64,000 nt of DNA. Source: Axinella damicornis. Taxonomy: Eukaryota; Porifera; Demospongiae; Axinellida; Axinellidae. The notes under the pieces are model-generated. The model was given only the letters and a program-made list of their open reading frames with translations, was not told the DNA's origin and did no database searches. Of the stretch, positions 20,100 through 29,816 are shown in pieces. Every line of letters starts with the position of its first letter. Within the stretch, counting starts at the first letter, position 1. The position numbers were made by a program, and so were the translations under genes. The stretch spans positions 15,983,104 through 16,047,103 of the forward strand of contig OZ007508.1 of assembly GCA_963931865.1 (NCBI GenBank), written 5' to 3'.

Positions 20100-21730
20100 A
20101 TGAGCACATCCGTACGTATAGTTCCTCACCCGCGTGGCCACATAGCCTCCTGTAATGGGTGTGTCGAAAAGGTCCAGGCTCGAGTGGAGCGGTCCCAGGA
20201 CGCTCCCTGGGGTGGGAGGGAGGTGGCCATGCTGGTGGAGGGAGAGGGTGAGAGACAGAGAGAGAGGAAGATGGCTGAACTCGTTCACTTCCAGAGCCAA
20301 GTGAAGGCACGGGTTAAGAGAAGGGTGATGGTAGCTGGCTGCTGTGATGTTGCATCATGGCCCGAGCAAAGAGTGTCAGAGCAAGCTGTGAAGTTGGAAA
20401 AGAAGGTGAGAAACTGTTAACGTAAGGCGGAGCTATTCCGATGGTGGGATAATCCTGACAACAGGCTAAGTTTGATTCATGATCGGGTTTGTGAACCCTC
20501 AACCATACACACTCTCCCTTTTATATAGTTGTTCCCCTCCAGAGTTTTCCATCATCAAAATAATTGTAAATTTCATTTTCTTCACTGGTAATAGTGCAGA
20601 CTGCTGTCGGAATAGTCCCGCCTTACCTTATTTCTTAATCCTCTTACGTTGGTGTCTTTTTGATTCTCCCTGCATGAAAGTACATCAGTCAAGTGACATA
20701 CCTACTGTCTCTCCAGCCCATCATATCTGTTGAAGTGGCACCTGATGTGGAAGACGTCTGCATTATGGGTGGTAGTGGTGGTGGTGATACTGGTATATCT
20801 CAGTCTCAAAGACATCTCTCTGCCTCACAAACAGCAAGAAGAAACCTGCTGGCACAAAAGGGAAGTGCAGACGAGCAGCAGCATCTAGATGAATCCCACT
20901 GTCTTGAGAAACCTCCACTACAGTACCAGTGCACTGATACACATGACAGTCATTCACTGGCCTCTGTTGAAGCAGTACGGTCTGAACGGGTAGTATGTAA
21001 GGACCACAGAGGTGAACACAGTGACCATAAACCAAAGACTAAGTTTAAGCATAAAGCTGTGCATCAGCTAACTGCTCCAGGACAGCTGGAACATGTCCAG
21101 AAGCGGCAGGCTGGGGTGCAGTATCTTCTCTTCCGCCGGCTGTACTCTGACCTTGAGAGGGAGCGGGTAAGGCAGCGGTGTCAGCTGCAGGCCCACCAGC
21201 AGTGTGTACAGCGACTGAAGAGACGGAAGGAGGGAGACAGGCGGCTGGCAGAGAAGGAGATAAACACATTGGATTCTTTCTCTATGCTGAGCTCAGAGGA
21301 GGAAGAAGAACAACAAAAGGTGGCCGAGTGGGGTGAGCTGGTGGCACTGGAGGAGAGGAGGCAGCAGCTGCAACGAGCCAGGGAGGAGGAGCGTTATCTG
21401 GAGGCAATGAGAGGGAGGCTGAGGGAGCGACTGGCACAGAGCCACTGTTACCTCCCTCCTCTATGCTCGTGTGGCCCTACAGTGTGGGACACCAACCCTG
21501 AAACCTGCGCCAACAACTGCGTTTTCTACAGAAATCCAAAAGGTGTGTGGAGGAATGACCTCATTCTCCACATTTTACTTGCAGTTGGTTCCCAGAACCT
21601 ACATGACCTTACATGAAAACAGGAGGCCAGAAGTGTTTGTTTGTTTGTTTGTTAACATTGTTTCTTCTTCTTTGCAGCATATGCAAAGGCACTCTCCAGG
21701 TTGCTTCTCTCCTTTGAGCACAAACTCTAG
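20100..21730 (+). CDS. CCDC15: CCDC15, centriolar coiled-coil protein
   Basis: Coiled-coil protein that in vertebrates sits in the centriole inner scaffold and supports ciliogenesis. Three exons: 20100-20405, 20717-21542, 21678-21730; 394 aa, much shorter than human (about 950) because the long repetitive middle is missing. Exon 1 encodes HFQSQVKARVKRRV, matching the HFQKQVKYRVN block. Exon 2 has VQKRQAGVQYLLFRRLYSDLERERV (family IQYLLYRRLF), a long Glu/Arg/Gln-rich coiled coil, then the diagnostic LPPLCSCG and TCANNCVFYRN. The last exon encodes AYAKALSRLLLSFEHKL. Intron 1 carries a foldback MITE close to its donor. A broken copy of the 3' end lies about 2.6 kb downstream. Confidence 0.92.
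20421..20630. mobile_element. Foldback MITE, GTAAGGCGGG family, copy 2
   Basis: Ends CGTAAGGCGGAGCTATTCCG and CGGAATAGTCCCGCCTTACC are inverted and match the ends of the copy at 7942-8153. Lies 15 bp into CCDC15 intron 1. Confidence 0.75.
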
Positions 21731-22726
21731 CTATTGTATCACCATTTGTACATGTGTATCTGTTTTTGTCACAAGTGGATTCTTGTGGGAATGAGGTTAG
21801 TGTGATCAGTATTCATTGACGCACATCAGCAACACATACAAACACGTCATCGCCAGTGCATGCACATCTACGGCAACTATCATCTGCACTGAAGTTGCTT
21901 AACTCCTTAACAGCAAACGCAGGCCCACTTCAGACAGTCCTCAACACTTGTACAGAGTGATTTGAAAGATCACACGTGACAGCTGCAATCTGATTGGCTC
22001 TAGCAGATTTCAAGTTGAGCCCAAGCGAACTGGTCTAGACCCTTCTTTTCCCCGTGCGGTCATGTGAGTCGATCCATGCTGGGGGGCTAGCCTGCTAGAC
22101 TAGTCCCATTCTTAATGGTACTGACAACTATGCAGTGCACCACTGTAGATCATGTACTGGTTCTACTTTCTTAGGCCAGGGTCTGCAGTCAGAGGCACCC
22201 CATTTGAAGGGGATAATGGAAATTGCTCGGCAGCTTTGGAATTCACGGTCGTTACGTGTGTGTGTATGTGCAGCTCCCCACATTCCCTGCTGTCTTCTAG
22301 TTTTCCTGACTACAAAGCCATGCCTCTGTACTGCTTTCCTTTGGTTTGCTTAGCAGAGAACTAGGGACTACTTCTCGCTGATGACACTCACCAAAACTCA
22401 GACGTCCTGTGACAGCACAATAATTATTCTTCCTCGTCACAGAAGCAAAGTAATTCAGACACTTCGTTAGTGATTCCATGCTGCTAAGAGCACAGTAATA
22501 CTATGTAGCAAACTGCTACAAACCAAAGACCTTAGCGAGCTTGGACACGGTCACCATTTTTGCGAAGATTCAAAGGCCCTTGCCTCTTCACTGAGCAAAA
22601 ACCAACGTTGAACTGGAAATAGCAGCAGTGATAGTTTTGGCGGGAATTCGCGCGCATGCGCAACAGGTTACTTCCGGTTAGGGCTTTAAATATTGAATTT
22701 GTACCAAGTTTTGGCGGGAAGTCGGG

Positions 22727-23450
22727 ATGGCACACTCGCTAAGCACTTGCTTTACAGCCTGGGGGTTGAGTGTTCGTCTCCCCAATAACCGAGTACGAGT
22801 CTGGGCCACTCCGTACACACCGGTTCCTGACTTCCCCGCCTAGCAGCCGGAGTACGCCGGTTCCCATCTGACCACCGAAGCTAAAGAAAGGTGTTCTGGT
22901 TGAAAGCAGGTTAGCCTCCTGTGATTCCAGTCACCGACGCCTATCCAGCGCTCCTGAGGCTTACACTTCGGTGTCTGACCTGTCACGGAGGGGTAGGTGT
23001 GTTGCTAGGTTGTATTTTTTTCTTTTTTCCCCCCTTCTTTTTTTATCTTTTGGTTGAGTGTTCATTCAGGGCTGCTATATATAGTTTAGAGTATAGCTTA
23101 TTCTTTTTTTTTTCTTTTCTTTTTCCCCCCCCCCTTTCTTTTTTTTGTTCTTTTGGGTGTGTTCAATCGGGGCTGCTAGACTATATAGGCTTATTCTATG
23201 TTTTTTCCTTTTCTTTTTTCCCCCCTTTCTTTTTTTTCTTTTGAGTGTGTTCATCCAGGGCTGCTACAAGTAGACTATAATATAATAGGCATATTTTTTC
23301 CCCCTTTCTTTTGGGCATATTTTTTCCCGAAGCTAAAGGTGTTCTGGTAGAAAGCAGGTTAGCCTCCTGTGATTCCAGTCACGCCTATCCAGCGCTCCTG
23401 AGGCTTACACTTTGGTGTCTGACCTGTCACGGAGGGATGGGTTGTTGCTA
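22727..23450 (+). mobile_element. Possible tRNA-derived SINE cluster
   Basis: 22727-22785 has an A-box-like TGGCACACTCGCTAAGCA and, about 35 bp on, a B-box-like TGTTCGTCTCC, followed by pyrimidine-rich DNA. A ~115-bp segment (22876-22990) beginning CGAAGCTAAAG is repeated at 23331-23438. A degenerate GGGCTGCTA-containing unit occurs three times in between. The SINE assignment is an inference from the box-like motifs. Confidence 0.4.
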
Positions 23451-24024
23451 GGCTGTATTTTTTTTTTCCTTTTTTTCCTTTTCTTTTTTTAGTTCTTTTT
23501 TTTTCCTGTCAGGCTTGTTTTTTTTTATTTTTATCATTCTTTCTAGTGTAAGTAGTCATATCAGTACTATCTGCCACCAGTAGTCATATCAGTACTATCT
23601 ATCCCTTGATCAGTTTCAGTGTTCCCTCTCCACTAACACCCCCCCCCCCCCCCCCCCCCCACACACACACACCAACATATACGTTAATTGCTTAATTCAC
23701 ATAGAAATGAAGCACCAAATCATTACAGAAAACAGTATGCACTCTTGCAAGAATTTTCTTGCTTGGCTAAACATGATGCTGAAGGCTGAATGTGCTGACT
23801 GCATTCATCTGCATGCACGTAATGACTGTAGTTCACCTTCGATAACATTGTGTTCCACCTGTCCGACTACAAATTACTTAATTAAATTACCACTACAAGA
23901 ATTTTTTATAGCTGGCCGGCTAGGTTGCACACTCGAGCTCCAGCTCTGTGTGATGCCGCCCCAACTCTGTGTTAGCCTTCAGCACAAGGCGTGGTTTACA
24001 GGAAATACACGAGAGGCCTGTTTT

Positions 24025-24715
24025 GATAGACTGAGGGAGCGACTGGCACAGAGCCACTGTTACCTCCCTCCTGTATGCTCGTGTGGCCCTACAGTGTTGG
24101 CCCTGTTTGTTGGCCCTGACCAACAAACAGAGTGCATGTCTTCCACAGAAATCCAAAAAATGTGTGTGGAGGAATGACACATTTTACTTTCCCAGACTAT
24201 TTTGTACAGGACCTAACTTACATGAAACAGGAGGCCAGAAGTGTTTGTTTGTTAATTGATTGATTGATTGAAATTATGCGGGACCCATAGGGCATTGCAC
24301 ACACAAACAAACACAAATCAGTCTCTAGATCTAGGCCCTATATCAGTTTTAGATCCGGTGGACGGAATAATCCAGAAAGGATAGAGCCCCCGCTCTTACT
24401 CAGTCCAAGACTTGAGCACAATCCAACACTGTTTGGTGTATAAAGGATAGAGCCCTCGCTCTGTCCCTCCATCGGCAGAAACTTGCGTCCTTGTCTCCTG
24501 AATCGGACTTCACTTGAGGATAACATTCCTTTCATTCACGGCTAGTAGCCAGGTGACCAGTGAGCGAGAGGCGACTCCATTGTCACAGAGATCGAGAGCA
24601 CACCTTCGCCATGTTGGATCAGAGCACAAACTCTAGCTATCATGTCACTATTTGTACATGTGTATCTGTTTTTGTCACAAGTGGATTCTTGACTTGTGTG
24701 GGAAAGAGGTTCCAT
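24025..24715 (+). pseudogene. Broken duplicate of the CCDC15 3' end
   Basis: 24031-24108 copies the exon 2 end (the LRERLAQSHCYLPP-CSCG stretch). 24145-24262 copies the exon/intron junction and intron 2, and about 24626-24715 copies the last exon end plus 3' UTR. The conserved TCANNC motif is lost, the frame is shifted, and ~350 bp of other DNA splits the copy. Intron sequence is retained, so this was a DNA-level duplication, not a retrocopy. Confidence 0.85.
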
Positions 24716-24886
24716 AGGTTACAGTACTGCTGTACTAGCGCGCAATGATCATGGGTGCAGGCACAGTCCGGTTCTGAGACCAGCGGCAGGTACTGATACC
24801 GTTTATAGCCCGCCGGCTAGGCTAGGCGCACTCGAGCTCCACCCATTTTGGCGCATGGCGCGCAGCTGCAGCTCACGACGGCCACA

Positions 24887-26032
24887 ATGCGTGTGCACTC
24901 CTGTTTACTCAGCCACCTGAGGCTGGACCAGAGCTACAGCCTGCTGAGTGGAAGGAGCGTGAGCATTGTAATGGAATTCTTCAAGGCCCTGGACATCAGA
25001 GGAGAGATGGCATTGGACGGTGAGTACACTTCACTAGATCGATCTATTTTTGTTGCTATGCTATCTCACCATTTCCTTCTCTTTCTACAGACATCCAGTT
25101 TTATGTTTTCATGCGCAGTGCAACAGACCTGAGTCGTGAGAAAATCTATGGTGTGTTTGACGTGCTGGATGTGGATCACTCTGGCCTGCTGGACTTTGAT
25201 GAGTTCTACCTCCTCATTTGCATCCTTATTGCAGTCCGGGTGAGGAAAGGGTGGTTGGGGGGAGGGGGGGGGAGGAGGAGGAATATCTCCATCAATATTT
25301 GAAACGGCAGATCCCCTCAACGTAGTGTGGCACACTCCTGCTATATATGTGGAAAAATTGTTCTGAGGATTGTATACTTTATGAGGTGACTGTTCCCCCG
25401 GGCATGTACATTTGTACGCAAAGGGTAGAGTGATTACTTCTTCGAATTCTGTTGGTATGTCACATATATGTGCAGTTTGGGTGAAATAGGAATGCTTGCA
25501 GCCTTTCATTACAATGGCAAATGAAAATGAAAACTTGCTCAGCCTTGAGCCCAGGCTATGTATACTCCATCTATTTGGTTTTGCTGCATTTCATGTTCCA
25601 GTGGCCTCATTGCCCTCTGTCCAGGACAAACAAGAGAAGCAGTTTATCTTCCGCCACTCACGGTCAGTGTTCGAACTGCTTGATGCTGATGGCAGCAACA
25701 ATATTTCAGCTGACGAGTTTGAGAGCTTTGGCTTCCTCTTCAACTTTGAGAGGAGAGCTGTTCGGCAGATCTTCCGCGAATTTGATGTGTCTGGAGACCA
25801 GGTGTGTACAGCAACATGATCTGTACTAGTCATCAGCTATATACTGTGTATGCCAAAACAGTTATGCATAGTTGCATACATGGTGTGTTTTAATTTGCAG
25901 GAGCTGGACTACCAGGAGTTCAAGATGTTTGCAATGGCATGCATTGACCGACAGAATGAAATTGAACAGAAGAAGAGGCAGGGCAGTAAAGGGGGTGCTA
26001 CCCACCCTTGCAGCTGGTGCACTCTACTGTGA
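24887..26032 (+). CDS. EFCAB9: EFCAB9, CatSper-associated EF-hand protein
   Basis: In mammals EFCAB9 pairs with CATSPER-zeta and confers pH-dependent calcium sensing on the sperm CatSper channel. Four exons: 24887-25019, 25091-25239, 25625-25801, 25901-26032; 196 aa against 197 in human. The fold order matches the family: FFKALDIRGEMALDDIQFYVFMR, then EF loops DVDHSGLLDFDE, DADGSNNISADE and DVSGDQELDYQE, with HSRSVFELLDADG between them (family HSRPVFELLD.DG). The start is the first ATG of an MRxxS...LRLD N-terminus that parallels the human one. Convergent with KIFBP, with 180 bp between stop codons. Confidence 0.9.
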
Positions 26033-26212
26033 ACATGGTTTGGTTGGAGGACTCCTCAACTGAGACACTGTTAAAAGCAAGCATTATAAGTTGGTACACA
26101 GTACCATGTCATTTGAGAGCGGGTATACATGTACATAGGACTACATACTGACTCACCTTTTACTAAAAAAGTACAAACAATTAATATTTTGGTAACCACA
26201 CAAACCAATTTT

Positions 26213-28044
26213 TCAATGATGGATGGCTGCTATTCTATGGGGCATCAGTTCCGCCATCTCCTGACACACTGGCAGCTCTCTAGCAAATACCTGCTCTACA
26301 ACCTTCTCGTGCCGTTCATGATACTCCACCACCCAGCGGTAGAGCAGCAGCGCCTCACTGAGGTTGGAAGCCTGGAGGATATGTGAATATCAAGTCATGG
26401 GCAAAGAGTGCAGCTATGTAGGTATGGTAATTATACAAGGACACATGATTAGACATGGCACTTGGCGGACTGGCCCAGTGCATGCACATCCTCAAGATGT
26501 TCACTCACCTGCACGGCTGGGTCGGGACTGATGATCTTGGAATGCAGCCGGGCAGAATACATCTTCGCACACAGCAGAGGCCTCACCAATTCCTCTGCAA
26601 GGGGATCAGGAAGTTGGCCTGAAGAGTCCAGGAAAGTTGTAATGAACTTCTGGTAGAACTGTATGGCGGAGTGTACAAGTTTGTTAATCTTGCCGATGGC
26701 GTGTGTGGAGGGGGAATCACTGGCCAGGATGATCTTCTGGTCTGCCATTTCTGAGAGTGTCTCAGCTAGCTCGAACATTAGTTGCCTGCAAATATTGAGA
26801 TAGTGCTGGGGGTTCAGCTCCTGGAGAACAGCACTCAACATGTCCACCCTGCGCTTGTGCATGCGACAGCCAAGGGCTCTGTCCGGTTCAAAGTATGCCA
26901 ACAATTTGAAGAGTTGGGAATGGTCCTGGAGGATTGAGACATGATCAGAGCAGTAGTCATTCAGGGTGTAAAACTTCTTGGCTATGTCCAAGTGCTTCTG
27001 TCCACAAAGGAACACCGCCTTTGCACCATCATAGCTCTCCACAAGGTCACATGATACTGCAGACTCCAGGTCTGTCACCTCCAGGGTATCAAATCGAAAC
27101 AGACGGGATAAGCGATGACCTTCCTCCCCCTCTCCTCCCTCCATCTTGTTTCGTGACCTACTCAGTAAGCCAATACAGTACTTAGCCCAGCAGCGGGATA
27201 TGTCAGCCCCAGTTTGGTGATATTTCTCCTCCATCTTCCCAAGACTTTCACCTTCAAGGTGAGACAGTACACGCCTGGCAGCAGCCAAGCAGTGCCGAGC
27301 CTGCACAAAGTGCTCCATATTTAAATAATACTGCGACAGTGTTGCGCAGTTCAGACTCCATTCGATGGCATCAAACTCCTTGCATTCTAGCTGTCGGCTC
27401 AGTGTCTCCTGGCAGTACTGTGCTGACGCCTTTGCCTGGCTGAGGTTTCCGTACACCTGAGCCAGGTAGAACAGAGTATGCGTGTGCAGGCTCTCAAAGG
27501 CCTTCTCCCTCTCCCATCCCCCCACTGTTCTCCCACACAGCCACTCGGTTACAGTGAGAGGAGGAGGGAGGGCAATGTGAGATTCGTGCACCGCTTTTGA
27601 CTTGAGCAGGAACTCCAGGGCCTTCTGCTGCTCGTTCCTGTTCCCCCAGAGCAACCCCATCTGGTTGTACGCCTGCACACTCAGCGATGCAGTCTTCACC
27701 TTACTCACCACCTCCTCCAACAGATGCAGACAGTCCATGAGTGCTTCCTCTCCCGTTCCCATCTCTTCGGTGTTCACATAGTTTAGCCCAAGGTGAAGCT
27801 GCACACATGCAGATAGTACCAGGAAGTCCTCAAGGCCCTTCAGGTGAGGTGGGCAGCTCATCAGCATGGCCTTCACCCCCAACAGCAGCTCTCTGGCAGC
27901 ATATAGTGAGCGATAGGGTTCCTCTGGCGGATCACTACCTTCATTTGTGAGTGTCAGTGCCTTACAGAAGTTATCCTTCACATTGTCTACCACCCACTGA
28001 CGGAGGTCAGGGTGCAGCAATGCCACTTGGGAAGTTTCAGCCAT
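26213..28044 (-). CDS. KIFBP: KIFBP (KIF1-binding protein, KBP)
   Basis: TPR-like helical protein that binds kinesin motor domains and controls their transport activity. Two coding exons: 26509-28044 (512 codons) and 26213-26371; 564 aa against 621 in human. Matching blocks: LGLNYVNTEEM, LHTHTLFYLAQVYGNL, AIEWSLNCATLSQYYLN, RHCLAAARRVL, ISRCWAKYCIGLL, SDHVSILQDHSQLFKLLAYFE, GCRMHKRRVDML and the C-terminal ASNLSEALLLYRWVVEYHERH. The ATG lies 3 nt downstream of the ANAPC13 stop on the same strand and in the same uninterrupted exonic sequence, so KIFBP has no visible promoter of its own and is probably expressed from a shared transcript. Confidence 0.96.
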
Positions 28045-28047
28045 TTC

Positions 28048-29001
28048 TCACTGGCTGGGGTGATGGACATGTGGGGTGCTATCGTGTAGCCGCTCCTTCC
28101 AGCTCTCCTCAATCTCTCTGATAGTCAGGTTGCTGTACTGCAGATGTTCGTCCCCTACACCCTCTGGCAAGGGAAGCTCGTATTGAGGCACCTCAATGTC
28201 CACCACTGGTAGCCTGAAGGATGAAATGGAGCCCCCTGATTGGATATAGGCCTACCATACATAGTTATTACATACTACACAATGCAACAAGGTAAGGGAG
28301 GGGTTTCCAGACACGGCCCCACCCTTTGCTCTCTACAAGGGGGTGACACTCCCATATTCGCTGTAGTCACAGCTGCGACAGGGCTTTTCGGCACATCTTG
28401 ACCCCATATATACCAAGGGGTGGTCACTCCAATATGCGCCGTACTTAGAGCTGCGACCGGGGTCACAATCTGTGACCGTCCAAAAACTGCCAGTGACCGC
28501 GTGACCGCACTGCTAAACTGCCGGTGACCCTGTGACCGTCGCAAAAATCCACCGTGACTGCGTGACTTTTTGGTAGTATACGGAGTAATACGGTAAGCCA
28601 CACCTACATCCGCCGTATACGGGGTCACAATCGCCGGTCGCAGCTCTAAGTACGGCGCTTATTGGCGTGACCACCCCTTGTATACTAAGGAAGGGGTGGA
28701 GTCGCTACGCATTATTCATTATCGGGATCAAGGGTAAAATGTGCACATGGTCAAATGGTCAACGGCTGAAATACAGCGCAGTCAAATGGTCAAATTGTTT
28801 CCCCTCCCTCTTCAGACTCTTGCCTTGACCTGTACCTGGCCTTGCATGGCTTTATGTATGTAAGCAAAATTATAACTTGACTCATGGAGTGGGGTTATTC
28901 ATCACGTTTGTAGCATACCTGTCCTTCCTCCACTCTCTGTCCACAACACGGTCGTCCAAAAGCCTTCCTTCCAGGTGAGCTGGTGACAACGTACCATCCA
29001 T
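28048..29001 (-). CDS. ANAPC13: ANAPC13, anaphase-promoting complex subunit 13
   Basis: Small structural subunit of the APC/C ubiquitin ligase. Two exons, 28919-29001 and 28048-28213, joined in phase; 82 aa against 74 in human. Residues 9-45 (GRLLDDRVVDREWRKDRLP, then the EVPQYELPLPE stretch) match the conserved core GRILDLIDDAWREDKLP...IPLNELPEPE. The C-terminal half is less conserved and ends HHPSQ. The TGA at 28048-28050 sits 3 nt before the KIFBP ATG. The intron carries a foldback MITE plus a relic copy of it. Divergent from PPP1R11, with 91 bp between starts. Confidence 0.88.
28336..28395. repeat. Relic of the CAAGGGGTGG MITE
   Basis: A ~60-bp stretch beginning ACAAGGGGGTGACACTCCCA parallels the left end of the adjacent intact element, suggesting an older, decayed copy. 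Confidence 0.5.
28414..28680. mobile_element. CAAGGGGTGG MITE, copy 1
   Basis: 267-bp foldback element in the ANAPC13 intron with inverted ends CAAGGGGTGGTCACTCCAAT and its complement, flanked by the perfect 5-bp repeat TATAC. The interior is rich in GTGACCG-type repeats. Confidence 0.88.
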
Positions 29002-29092
29002 TGGATTCTAATTAATGCACACCCTTGGGTATGATTAATTACATCCGATGATGACGAAGCATAATAGTTAAAAGTTCGTTTGGTCATAAAGT
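29002..29092. promoter_or_regulatory. Very short bidirectional promoter ANAPC13/PPP1R11
   Basis: Only 91 bp separate the divergent start codons; no standard motif recognised. Confidence 0.5.
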
Positions 29093-29674
29093 ATGGCAGA
29101 AGCTGTTGCTAGCAGTGGCAGTACATCAGTTCAAGTGGTGACTCAAGAGGAGAAAGAGGTCAGAACCACATCAAATACCATCAGGATCCAGTGAGGATGA
29201 CTCTCTGGATAATAATTATTCAAGCTGCATTTGTATGCAGATATATATACAGCATTTCCTGTTGCAAAATAAAATATCTCAACTGTCTCGAGACTGGGTT
29301 GAGTTCTACCCTCCACCCCCCACATGCACACAATTTCAATTCACAGGACGCTCTTGTACTTCGACTTCACAAGCCAAAGTCTCACAAGCAAGTACAATGG
29401 CAGGAAGGGGTGGTGGATAACGAATTCATGGGAAAGAAGAGTTCAAAATGTGAGAACATCCAAAATGGTCACACACATGCAAATATAGTGTTTAATATAG
29501 TGTTTAATTCCTTCCCTCCTCCAAGGTTGCTGTGTCTATTCAAAGCCCCACAAATTTGATGAGTCGGATACAGAGAGCGACGATGATGATGAGGGCTGCT
29601 GTCATGAGCACCGTGTAGCACGCAGGTCAGTACCTCACAAGCACCCACAACCACCCCAAGTGGGAGACACCTAG
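29093..29674 (+). CDS. PPP1R11: PPP1R11, PP1 inhibitor-3 / E3 ubiquitin ligase
   Basis: Small disordered inhibitor of protein phosphatase 1, also described as a RING-less E3 ligase. Three exons: 29093-29158, 29347-29449, 29526-29674; 105 aa against 126 in human. Seen: MAEAVAS start, a KQVQW docking motif (family KKVEW, an RVxF-type PP1 site), [21 protein letters not shown] (family [21 protein letters not shown]), then an acidic [11 protein letters not shown] run and GCCHEH (family GCGHTH). The tail is short and proline-rich, ending before the first in-frame TAG. Convergent with BMS1, with 142 bp between stops. Confidence 0.95.
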
Positions 29675-29816
29675 CCATGCACCTCAACTCTCTTCATGTA
29701 CATTTTTATCCTTGTGTCAAGTGATCCTCAGTACACGGTATATAGATTCACTCTGTTATGTATAATGAATTCTGTGCATCAAATAAATTGATTTGACTGT
29801 TGGCAAAGCCATTCAC

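Larger units (their letters stand above)
21731..24886. other. Repeat-rich intergenic region CCDC15-EFCAB9
   Basis: 3.1 kb without a confident gene. It holds two E2F-like sites (about 22634-22645 and 22710-22721), a SINE-like block with long pyrimidine runs (22727-23550), a poly-C/CA run (23640-23673), a broken CCDC15 duplicate (24025-24715), and a ~40-bp segment ending in ACTCGAGCTCCA that appears twice (near 23905-23943 and 24803-24841). Confidence 0.7.

Noticed and set aside
28041..28053. ANAPC13-KIFBP as a single fused protein
   Set aside because: The TGA is in frame with ANAPC13 and both proteins match full-length families with normal ends, so a fusion would need stop readthrough; two separate ORFs fit better.
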